A stretch of DNA of 14,729 bases from positions 1 to 14,729 of the forward strand of contig JAITSW010000231.1 in assembly GCA_031287505.1 (NCBI GenBank). Direction: 5' to 3'. Shown one piece after another: positions 7,045-13,144 of the stretch. The notes beneath the pieces were generated by a model, which was not told the DNA's origin, made no database searches, and saw nothing but the letters and a program-made list of their open reading frames with translations. The stretch comes from Propionibacteriaceae bacterium (GTDB lineage Bacteria > Actinomycetota > Actinomycetes > Propionibacteriales > Propionibacteriaceae). Made by a program: the position numbers and the translations under genes. Numbering within the stretch: the stretch's first letter is position 1; each line of letters begins with the position of its first letter.

Positions 7045-8190
7045 ATGAGCGAATTGGACACGGCGAGGATGAGCAGCGACTTTGGCTTGGCCGAGCAACA
7101 GGGTCGAGAGGCCAAACTTCTTCAGGTGTATCAGCGCGAGAACCCGGCAGTGGCATTGGTCAACATGCAGCCGTTCTATGCCACGCCGATTTTCCCGCTC
7201 GTGGAGTGCATGGCGGACTTCACGAAGATGGAAGCCCAAGCCCGCCGGATGATGGCGCAGATGGCTTCGTCTCACAGCGATACGCCGGTCAATGTGGCCA
7301 CTTTCATCACCATCGGCATGGTGGCGGAAGCGTTCGGCGCTTCGGTGGAGTTCCTTCCAACCGGAGAAGTCGCAGTGCTCCCGGCGTTCGACGACATCAG
7401 TGCGGTACGTCACCTCAAACCGACACCAGTCCGGCAACTCGAGTACTACAGCAAAATGCGCGCCTGGGTGGACTACTCCCAAAGCCACATCGGTACGGAC
7501 TACCCGTTTTGGGGCCTCGATATCCAGGGTCCGTTCTCGGTCGCGGACACCATTATGGGCACCACCAACCTCATGCTTGCCATGTATGACGACCCAGAAT
7601 TGGTCCACAAGTTGCTGCAGATGATCACCGACGTGTCAATCGAACTGCACTCGGATCACCTCGCCCAGGCCGAACATCCAGGCTTCCCCGGACGGAACTT
7701 TCCGTCAATCTCGGAGAATGTCGGCCTGGTGGTGTCCGAGGACACTCCCATGATCATGCTGTCTCCAGACATGTACCGCGAGTTCTCCCTGCCGTACGTC
7801 AACCAGTTGAGCCAGCATTTCGGTGGACTGAGCGTGCACTGCTGTGGCGACTGGAGACTCAAGGCCGACTGCCTGCTGGAGATTGACCAGATTCGTGCAG
7901 TGCAATTGCATGGGGGGCCGGGTGAGTTTCCGCTGCCCAGCGAAACCGAGGAAGATAGCGTGTTCGCCCAAGTGGGGCAGCAGATCTGCACCCTGGTCGA
8001 CTCCAATGTCATTTCTCGGTCGGATGAGTGGGCAAAGCGCCCATTGGACTTCCACGAAGAGTACCTGCTGCCAAGGCTTACGCTCAACCCACCAAACTGG
8101 TTGATTGTGGATATCCCGGAGGCCGATCCTGCCACGAACGACAGCGAACTCGTCGCTGCGACTAAGGCGGGCCTCGCGGCGAGGCTCTGA
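7045..8190 (+). CDS. URO-D/MtaA-family methyltransferase (methylcorrinoid to acceptor)
   Basis: A 381-residue protein of the uroporphyrinogen-decarboxylase-like methyltransferase family, which takes the methyl group from the methylated corrinoid protein. The acceptor is coenzyme M in methanogens (MtaA) and tetrahydrofolate in bacteria, so tetrahydrofolate is the likely acceptor here. Family features include WGLDIQGPFSVADTIMG (156-172) and the zinc motif His265-x-Cys267 in SVHCCGDW. The third zinc Cys of MtaA normally comes late in the barrel, near a GCG-type loop. Here the matching end reads WLIVDIPEADPAT with no Cys, and the last Cys is residue 315. AAAGGAG at 7032-7038 supports ATG 7045. 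It lies between mtaC and the regulator. Function as the second methyltransferase is inferred from family and position. Confidence 0.82.
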   Translation: MSELDTARMSSDFGLAEQQGREAKLLQVYQRENPAVALVNMQPFYATPIFPLVECMADFTKMEAQARRMMAQMASSHSDTPVNVATFITIGMVAEAFGASVEFLPTGEVAVLPAFDDISAVRHLKPTPVRQLEYYSKMRAWVDYSQSHIGTDYPFWGLDIQGPFSVADTIMGTTNLMLAMYDDPELVHKLLQMITDVSIELHSDHLAQAEHPGFPGRNFPSISENVGLVVSEDTPMIMLSPDMYREFSLPYVNQLSQHFGGLSVHCCGDWRLKADCLLEIDQIRAVQLHGGPGEFPLPSETEEDSVFAQVGQQICTLVDSNVISRSDEWAKRPLDFHEEYLLPRLTLNPPNWLIVDIPEADPATNDSELVAATKAGLAARL

Positions 8191-8210
8191 CCCCGCGCCC
8201 ACCAGCGATC

Positions 8211-9425
8211 ATGGACACCAACGACGTTCAGACCCGGCGCACGGCCTCCGACTGGGCGGCCGTGACCGGTGTCCACGCTGGAGTGTTCAGTTTCATAGAT
8301 CGCGCCTTGTTGCCTGAGGCGGAGAACAGTTTCTGCGCGTCGAGATGCCCACTAGCCACCGATGGGCGCTGCGACCCGCAGGTTGCACACCGGTTCGGCA
8401 GCTACGAGGCCGAGCGCTGGGGCGGCCAGTACATCTTCTACTGTCCGGCTGGCCTGGTCTTCGTCGCCACCCTCACCAACGAGCAGGGAGCGCCCAGCTA
8501 CGGACTGGTCACCGGCCCGCTGGTGATGGGCGAACTGGATGATCTGCTCGATGATCTCGACCCTGAGCTGCCCGAACTGGTCGCCGTCCTGAAAGTACGG
8601 ACCCCTGCCGACGTGGGCGCGTTGGCCCGCGTTCAGGAAGCCTTGTGCCGATCACTGTCCAGCAATGCCCCACCAATCGCTCAGACTGGACCAGCTGAAG
8701 AGCTGGGCCTCGCGGGAACCGTCGAGCCGCTGGAAGGTGTCGCGCATTACCCGTTCGACGTGGAGAAGCGCCTGGTCGAGATGATCCGGCGTGGCGACCG
8801 GGCTGGTGCGTCCCAGCTGATCAACCAGCTACTGGCAGTGCTCTACCTGGCGAGTTCTGGGGATTTCTCGCGGTTGCGGCAGGGCGCGACCGAACTGATT
8901 ACTTTGTTCTCGCGAGCGGCGATCGACGGCGGCGCGGACACCGCCTCGATCTTCGGGGAGAAACGTGTCATGGATCGTCGGCTTTCGGGGTTCACGACCC
9001 TGGACGAGTTGTCGGGGTTCCTGGTGACGGTGTTCAACCGGTTCGTCGGCTACGTGTTCGACTTCTCACGTTTCCAGCACGCCAACATGCTGCGGCGGAC
9101 AGTGAGCTACGTCCGGGCGCACTACGCCGAGCGCATCAGCTTGGCTGACGTGGCCCGCGAAGTGTGGATGTCGCCGAGCTACCTCAGCACGGTGTTCTCT
9201 GCCGAGATGGGCATGAGCTTCACGGCTTATGTCCAGTCGGTGCGGATCGACAAAGGCAAGGAGTTCCTGATCAGTACCCATAAGACCATCGCCGAGGTTG
9301 CGGCAGCTACCGGGTTCTCCGACCAGAGCTATTTCACCAAGGTATTCACCAAGGCGGTCGGAGTGTCGCCAACTCAATTCCGCCGACAGGAGGTGGTTGA
9401 TCATGGACAGGGTGGTCGCAACTGA
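8211..9425 (+). CDS. PocR-domain AraC-family transcriptional regulator
   Basis: A 404-residue regulator. Residues about 12-115 resemble the PocR sensor domain, with FCASRCPLATDGRC (Cys42, Cys46, Cys54) and IFYCPAGLVFVATL (Cys78), the Cys-rich pattern of that domain. PocR was proposed to sense small hydrocarbon derivatives and is found in regulators of propanediol and methyl-compound pathways. A helical middle region (about 180-290) follows. The AraC DNA-binding domain is at about 295-392, with ISLADVAREVWMSPSYLSTVFS as the first helix-turn-helix and TIAEVAAATGFSDQSYFTKVF as the second. No strong ribosome site precedes ATG 8211. The gene sits inside the operon, so it probably senses the methyl substrate and activates the operon, perhaps at the direct repeat 4715-4755. 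Confidence 0.88.
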   Translation: MDTNDVQTRRTASDWAAVTGVHAGVFSFIDRALLPEAENSFCASRCPLATDGRCDPQVAHRFGSYEAERWGGQYIFYCPAGLVFVATLTNEQGAPSYGLVTGPLVMGELDDLLDDLDPELPELVAVLKVRTPADVGALARVQEALCRSLSSNAPPIAQTGPAEELGLAGTVEPLEGVAHYPFDVEKRLVEMIRRGDRAGASQLINQLLAVLYLASSGDFSRLRQGATELITLFSRAAIDGGADTASIFGEKRVMDRRLSGFTTLDELSGFLVTVFNRFVGYVFDFSRFQHANMLRRTVSYVRAHYAERISLADVAREVWMSPSYLSTVFSAEMGMSFTAYVQSVRIDKGKEFLISTHKTIAEVAAATGFSDQSYFTKVFTKAVGVSPTQFRRQEVVDHGQGGRN

Positions 9426-10911
9426 GTCTGGCCTGTTGGCAGATGCTTTGGCTGCAGCCGGTCACCATCTGCCGATGCCGTGCCGAGGCAGACACACCTG
9501 CGGCAAATGCGGCGTGTACGTCGCCGGGGAGGTCGAGCAGCCCACCCCGGTGGAGGCGGCGCTGCTGGCCCGGACACAACAGCCCGAACTGCCCGGCTAC
9601 ACCCATCGGTTAGCCTGCCTTGCCCGAATCCACGGCGAGGTGAACGCCGTCGCATCCAGCATCAGCGGCGTAGCCGTCGCCGATGTTGGCATGAGGCTGG
9701 CCAGCTACGACGGGGATGCACCCGACACGTTGGGGTGCGCGATTGACATTGGGACGACGACCGTCACCGTATTTCTTTTCCGGCTCGGTGACCGAGAACG
9801 GCTCGCGGACGTCAGCCAACTCAACCACCAAGCGGTACACGGCGCTGACGTGCTGAGCCGCATCAATGCCGCGAACTCGAACGGGGTTGCGGCCCTGCAG
9901 AAGCTGATCGTCGACCAGGTGGCCTCCATGTTGGAGCAGACGCTCCAGAAAGCGGCCGCGCGTCCGTCCGACGTCACCCGAGTCACCATCGCCGGCAACA
10001 CCACAATGCTGCACCTACTGACGGGCCGCGATGTGCGCTCGCTGGGGGTGTACCCGTTCACCCCCGAGACTCTGTTTGGCGACACCCTGCCCGCGTCTAC
10101 CCTTTTCCAAGACCTGACGCATGCCGAACTGTACCTGCCGCCCGGAATCTCGACTTACGTTGGCCCCGACATTACTTGCGGGCTGCTGGCGACCGGGCTG
10201 GACGGCAACGGTCGGCCCGAACTACTGGTCGATGTTGGCACCAACGGTGAGATGGTCTTGGCAGCCGACGGGCTGTGGTGCTGCTCGACCGCTGCCGGAC
10301 CCGCGTTCGAGGGCGCCGAGATTTCGGCTGGAATGCCAGCGCTGCCCGGCGCGATTGAGGACGTCTGGGTCGAAGGTGACCACCTCGGCTTCGCGACCAT
10401 CGGCCACAAATCCGCCAAAGGAGTGTGCGGCACCGGGCTGATCAGCGCGGTCGACGCCCTGCTCGATCTGGGCGTGATCGATGAGACCGGTGCTATGAAC
10501 ACCAGCACGGTTGAGCTAGGCAGCAGCCGTATCAGCCTCACCCAGGCCGATGTTCGCAAACTCCAACTCGCCAAAGCAGCGGTGGCCGCTGGCCTCGACA
10601 CCCTGCTCCACGAAGCCGGACTCACCCCCTCCGACCTCACCGCGCTGCATCTGGCAGGCGGGTTCGGCAGCTACCTGCAACCCCGCCCTGCTGTTGGCAT
10701 CGGTCTCATCCCGCAAGCGCTGGTGGACAAGACCGACTCGGCGGGCAACACCGCACTGACCGGCGCAGTCCTGCTCACGCTGTCGACTGCGGCCCGCCGC
10801 GCAGCGGAGGAACGCGCCGCACAAGCCCGCGAGGTGGCGCTGGCGACTCACCCGGTGTTCACCGACCGCTACATCGAGAACATGGCTTTCCGGGAGGAGT
10901 CCGATGACTGA
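9403..10911 (+). CDS. Corrinoid protein re-activase (RACE): 2Fe-2S ferredoxin plus ASKHA ATPase (DUF4445)
   Basis: A 502-residue ATP-dependent reductase that returns inactive Co(II) corrinoid to Co(I). The N-terminal 2Fe-2S domain has Cys27, Cys33, Cys36 and Cys72 (C-x5-C-x2-C-x35-C). The ASKHA-type ATPase follows: CAIDIGTTTVTVFLF (112-126), IAGNTTMLHLLTG (197-209), LLVDVGTNGEM (274-284), CSTAAGPAFEGAEISAG (294-310) and LHLAGGFGSYLQ (415-426). Characterised members are often above 600 residues; this one lacks much of the linker and middle region, so it is a compact form. I chose ATG 9403 because AGGAGG at 9388-9393 precedes it and the ferredoxin domain begins right after. The start lies inside the regulator gene (23-base overlap), implying coupled translation. 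Its partner is expected to be the MtaC-like protein. Confidence 0.9.
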   Translation: MDRVVATESGLLADALAAAGHHLPMPCRGRHTCGKCGVYVAGEVEQPTPVEAALLARTQQPELPGYTHRLACLARIHGEVNAVASSISGVAVADVGMRLASYDGDAPDTLGCAIDIGTTTVTVFLFRLGDRERLADVSQLNHQAVHGADVLSRINAANSNGVAALQKLIVDQVASMLEQTLQKAAARPSDVTRVTIAGNTTMLHLLTGRDVRSLGVYPFTPETLFGDTLPASTLFQDLTHAELYLPPGISTYVGPDITCGLLATGLDGNGRPELLVDVGTNGEMVLAADGLWCCSTAAGPAFEGAEISAGMPALPGAIEDVWVEGDHLGFATIGHKSAKGVCGTGLISAVDALLDLGVIDETGAMNTSTVELGSSRISLTQADVRKLQLAKAAVAAGLDTLLHEAGLTPSDLTALHLAGGFGSYLQPRPAVGIGLIPQALVDKTDSAGNTALTGAVLLTLSTAARRAAEERAAQAREVALATHPVFTDRYIENMAFREESDD

Positions 10912-11434
10912 CCTCGTGCAAGCGGCGCTCGACTTCGGGTTCTCTCACGCTGCCTTGCTGGACCCGGCAAGGCTGCGGGTCCTGGTGGAGGTTCGGCAGA
11001 TGTGCGCCGCCGACCGCTGCCAGGCGTTCAACCGCTCGTGGTCCTGCCCGCCAGCCTCCGGCACCCTCGAAGAGAGCCGTGCGACCATCGCCTGCTACCA
11101 CACCGGGCTGATCGTCCAGACCACCGCCGTACTCGACGACTCCTACGACTACGAGACCATGATGGCCGCCGGAGAAGAACAAAAACAGCGCCTGATCGAC
11201 TTCCGTGAGGAACTCTGGCCGTCCTACCCCGACCTGATCACCCTCGGCAACGGCGCCTGCACTATCTGTAGCCTCTGCACCTACCCGAACGCTCCGTGCC
11301 GCTACCCCGACCGGATGGTGCAGTCGATGGAAGCCTTCGGCCTGGTCGTCTCCGACGTCTGCACCGACAACAACCTCGGCTACTACTACGGCCCGAGCAC
11401 CATCACCTACACCGGCTGTTATCTGCTCGCCTAG
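10904..11434 (+). CDS. DUF2284 predicted metal-binding (Fe-S-like) protein
   Basis: A 176-residue cysteine-rich protein of the DUF2284 family, which I recall as common near corrinoid methyltransferase and re-activase genes but without a proven function. It has 10 Cys. A ferredoxin-like group is Cys119-x2-Cys122-x2-Cys125-x6-Cys132 (ACTICSLCTYPNAPC), and an N-terminal group is Cys34, Cys39 and Cys48 with the family signature WSCPPASG. The end, TYTGCYLLA, is also family-like. The ATG overlaps the re-activase stop by 8 bases, so the two are coupled. A role in electron delivery to the re-activase, or in cobalt/corrinoid handling, is inferred from context only. Confidence 0.8.
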   Translation: MTDLVQAALDFGFSHAALLDPARLRVLVEVRQMCAADRCQAFNRSWSCPPASGTLEESRATIACYHTGLIVQTTAVLDDSYDYETMMAAGEEQKQRLIDFREELWPSYPDLITLGNGACTICSLCTYPNAPCRYPDRMVQSMEAFGLVVSDVCTDNNLGYYYGPSTITYTGCYLLA

Positions 11435-11459
11435 CCTGCAACGGGTCGCGGCACTAGCC

Positions 11460-11483
11460 GACCGGAGAGCCGCTTGGCCGGTC
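11460..11483 (+). terminator. Possible hairpin after the methyltransferase operon
   Basis: GACCGG (11460-11465) and CCGGTC (11478-11483) can pair with a 12-base loop, 25 bases after the DUF2284 stop. There is no clear T-run after it, so it is at best a weak or factor-assisted terminator. Confidence 0.25.
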
Positions 11484-11545
11484 AGGTGGTTGCGACTTGA
11501 TTCCTCTTTATCTTTCGCAACATAAAAGTGAGTCTTGTCGAACCC

Positions 11546-11575
11546 TTGACAGGCATTGACGATCTCGGATACGTT
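11546..11575 (+). promoter_or_regulatory. Likely promoter of the iclR-aldolase-kinase operon
   Basis: A perfect -35 TTGACA (11546-11551) and a -10 TACGTT (11570-11575), matching the actinobacterial TAnnnT pattern, are separated by 18 bases. Transcription would start near 11582 and leave a leader of about 48 bases before the iclR ATG. The candidate IclR operator falls inside that leader. Confidence 0.5.
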
Positions 11576-11595
11576 CGACACCATTGAGACAATAA

Positions 11596-11610
11596 TGGAA
11601 ACGGATTCCA
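11596..11610 (+). promoter_or_regulatory. Candidate IclR-family operator (TGGAA-N5-TTCCA)
   Basis: The palindrome TGGAAACGGATTCCA lies 19 bases upstream of the iclR start. It matches the outer parts of the E. coli IclR consensus TGGAAATnATTTCCA, with differences only in the centre. Its position just downstream of the predicted transcription start would suit repression by blocking elongation or initiation, probably autoregulation of the whole uronate operon. The palindrome is seen; binding is inferred. Confidence 0.5.
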
Positions 11611-11629
11611 AATATTCGAAAGGGCGGCG

Positions 11630-12385
11630 ATGCAGCCGAACGCAAATCACTCATCGAGTGTCGAACGAGCCTTCGAACTTATTGGGATCGTCGCTGCTGC
11701 CGGTCCGCAAGGAATACAGCTCAGCGGTCTTGCCAAGAGAGCGCATCTCGCCGTGTCAACCTGTCATCGTTATGCGACGACACTGCTCGATCTGGCGGTT
11801 CTTGATCGTGACGCAGCCGGAAACTTTCGGCTTGGAATAGGGTTGGTGGCGCTGGCTGGGCGCTACTTGGAAGAAGATTCGCTGCGGGCTACTGCCCACC
11901 CTCACCTGGTTGAGTTGTCGCAAATCTCCGGTGAAACCGTCCACCTGGGTACCTTGGCTGGAGATCACATCGTCTATATCGACAAGATCGAAAGTGATAA
12001 GTCCGTCAGGCTGGTCTCGCGGATAGGTGCTCAAGCTCCACTGCACTGCACCTCTATGGGGAAGGCGATTCTCGCCGCACTTCCGGAGACTGATCGGGAA
12101 CGTAGCATTGCGGACGATAATGAAATACGCACCCCGCACACGCTGGTAGGTGACGCCTTGCGGGAAGAACTAAACCTGATTCGCACCTGCGGTTGGGCAA
12201 TCGACGACCAAGAAAATGAAGAAGGGGTGCGCTGCATCGGTGCCGCCATTATCTCTACCTCGGGCACTCCAGTAGGGGCCTTGAGTATCTCGGCACCGGC
12301 CAACCGATTCTCTCGGCAGGACTGCGAACTGCTGGCTCCTCAAGTCACCGCTGCAGCCAGAGATATCGGACGGCGAATCGGCTAA
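11630..12385 (+). CDS. IclR-family transcriptional regulator
   Basis: A 251-residue regulator with the standard two domains. The winged helix-turn-helix is at about 11-70 (VERAFELIGIVAAAG, then LAVSTCHRYATTLLDLAVL as recognition helix). The effector domain has the family signature, with YIDKIES at 116-122, RIGAQAPLHCTSMGKAILA at 131-149 and GVRCIGAAI at 199-207 (Cys202). AAAGGGCGG precedes ATG 11630. IclR relatives such as KdgR repress uronate and 2-keto-3-deoxygluconate genes and are released by pathway sugars. Here the gene leads the aldolase and kinase, so KDG or a related keto-acid is the likely effector (inference). Its G+C looks lower than that of the methyltransferase operon. Confidence 0.92.
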   Translation: MQPNANHSSSVERAFELIGIVAAAGPQGIQLSGLAKRAHLAVSTCHRYATTLLDLAVLDRDAAGNFRLGIGLVALAGRYLEEDSLRATAHPHLVELSQISGETVHLGTLAGDHIVYIDKIESDKSVRLVSRIGAQAPLHCTSMGKAILAALPETDRERSIADDNEIRTPHTLVGDALREELNLIRTCGWAIDDQENEEGVRCIGAAIISTSGTPVGALSISAPANRFSRQDCELLAPQVTAAARDIGRRIG

Positions 12386-12411
12386 CCGCAAGACCTTTGA
12401 CCACGGACTTC

Positions 12412-12429
12412 AAATGCAAAGGAGCATTT
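12412..12429 (+). promoter_or_regulatory. Hairpin with the ribosome-binding site in its loop
   Basis: AAATGC (12412-12417) pairs with GCATTT (12424-12429), leaving AAAGGA as the loop, followed by three more T. AAAGGAG (12418-12424) is the ribosome site of the 26-codon ORF starting at 12433. The structure could present or mask the site, or act as a weak attenuator. The stem is only 6 pairs, four of them A-T. Confidence 0.35.
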
Positions 12430-12432
12430 TTT

Positions 12433-12513
12433 ATGAACGCCACAGCCACCTTGGAAGGGCAAAACCTGGGCAACAGTGATGTGCTCGGTTTGGTGATTGG
12501 AAACCCAGAATGA
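12433..12513 (+). CDS. 26-residue leader ORF coupled to the aldolase
   Basis: ATG 12433 has a strong AAAGGAG site 8 bases upstream and opens a 26-codon frame (starts MNATATLEGQ, ends LGLVIGNPE). Its TGA (12511-12513) overlaps the aldolase ATG at 12510 as ATGA. The aldolase has no ribosome site of its own, so ribosomes finishing this ORF would be the natural source of its initiation. I recognise no family. It may be a regulatory leader peptide, or the stub left by an in-frame deletion of a larger gene once located here. Confidence 0.45.
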   Translation: MNATATLEGQNLGNSDVLGLVIGNPE

Positions 12514-13142
12514 TGAACGACTTGATTGACAGATTGGAAAAACTGAGAGTTGTGCCGGTTGTTGTCATTGATGACGCCAATGCTGCCCAGGAACTCGGAC
12601 AGGCCGTGCTGCAGGGAGGGCTGCCGGTTCTTGAAGTCACCTTCCGGACTCAGGCTGCACCTTCCGCAATCAAAATCCTCTCTCAAAACCCGGAACTTTT
12701 CGTCGGGGCTGGCACGGTGCTGAACGCTGATCAAGTCGATACTGCCGTACAAGCTGGCGCGAGTTTTATTGTTTCGCCAGGGTTTAGTCTCGCGGTCATT
12801 AATCGCTGTCGCGAACTGGGGGTGCCGGTGTTGCCCGGTGTCGCTACCGCCAGCGACATGATGGCTGCTATCGCCGCCGGGGTCGAAATCGTAAAGTTTT
12901 TCCCAGCAGGCACGTTGGGAGGCCCCGGCGCCATCAAGGATTATGCTGCGCCTTTCCCAGGGATTCGCTTCGTACCTACCGGTGGCATTACCACGCAAAA
13001 TGTGGCGCAATATCTTTCCATCCCGCAGGTGCTCGCGGTCGGAGGAAGCTGGATGGTGCCGCGTTCGGCTATCGCGGAGGGTGATTTTGCGAAGATCGCC
13101 ACTTTGGTTAGCCAGACGGTAACGCAAGTGAGGGGGCTGTAA
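12510..13142 (+). CDS. eda: KDPG/KHG aldolase (2-keto-3-deoxy-6-phosphogluconate aldolase)
   Basis: A 210-residue class I aldolase that splits KDPG into pyruvate and glyceraldehyde 3-phosphate, the last step of the Entner-Doudoroff and uronate routes. The Schiff-base lysine is Lys129 in IVKFFPAGTLGG. The catalytic Glu42 and phosphate-binding Arg46 lie in LEVTFRT, and GAGTVLN (66-72), VSPGF (88-92) and PTGGI (156-160) line the TIM-barrel site. These match the E. coli enzyme's Glu45, Arg49 and Lys133 in order and spacing. Starts at 12510 and 12513 (ATGATG) are equivalent. The kinase follows after 2 bases and supplies its substrate. Activity on 2-keto-4-hydroxyglutarate or 6-phospho-2-keto-3-deoxygalactonate is also possible. 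Confidence 0.93.
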   Translation: MMNDLIDRLEKLRVVPVVVIDDANAAQELGQAVLQGGLPVLEVTFRTQAAPSAIKILSQNPELFVGAGTVLNADQVDTAVQAGASFIVSPGFSLAVINRCRELGVPVLPGVATASDMMAAIAAGVEIVKFFPAGTLGGPGAIKDYAAPFPGIRFVPTGGITTQNVAQYLSIPQVLAVGGSWMVPRSAIAEGDFAKIATLVSQTVTQVRGL

Positions 13143-13144
13143 AA

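Noticed and set aside
6964..7608. Long minus-strand open frame (214 codons) opposite the second methyltransferase
   Set aside because: It lies wholly opposite mtaC-downstream DNA and a well-supported gene, has an Arg/His-rich composition typical of high-GC antisense frames, and resembles no family.
10859..11650. Minus-strand open frame of 263 codons opposite the DUF2284 gene
   Set aside because: It covers a recognised cysteine-rich family gene and the iclR promoter, with low-complexity Val/Gly/Ala content; a shadow frame.
12345..13127. Minus-strand open frame of 260 codons opposite the aldolase
   Set aside because: The plus strand encodes a full aldolase with all catalytic residues; the antisense product has no recognisable domain.
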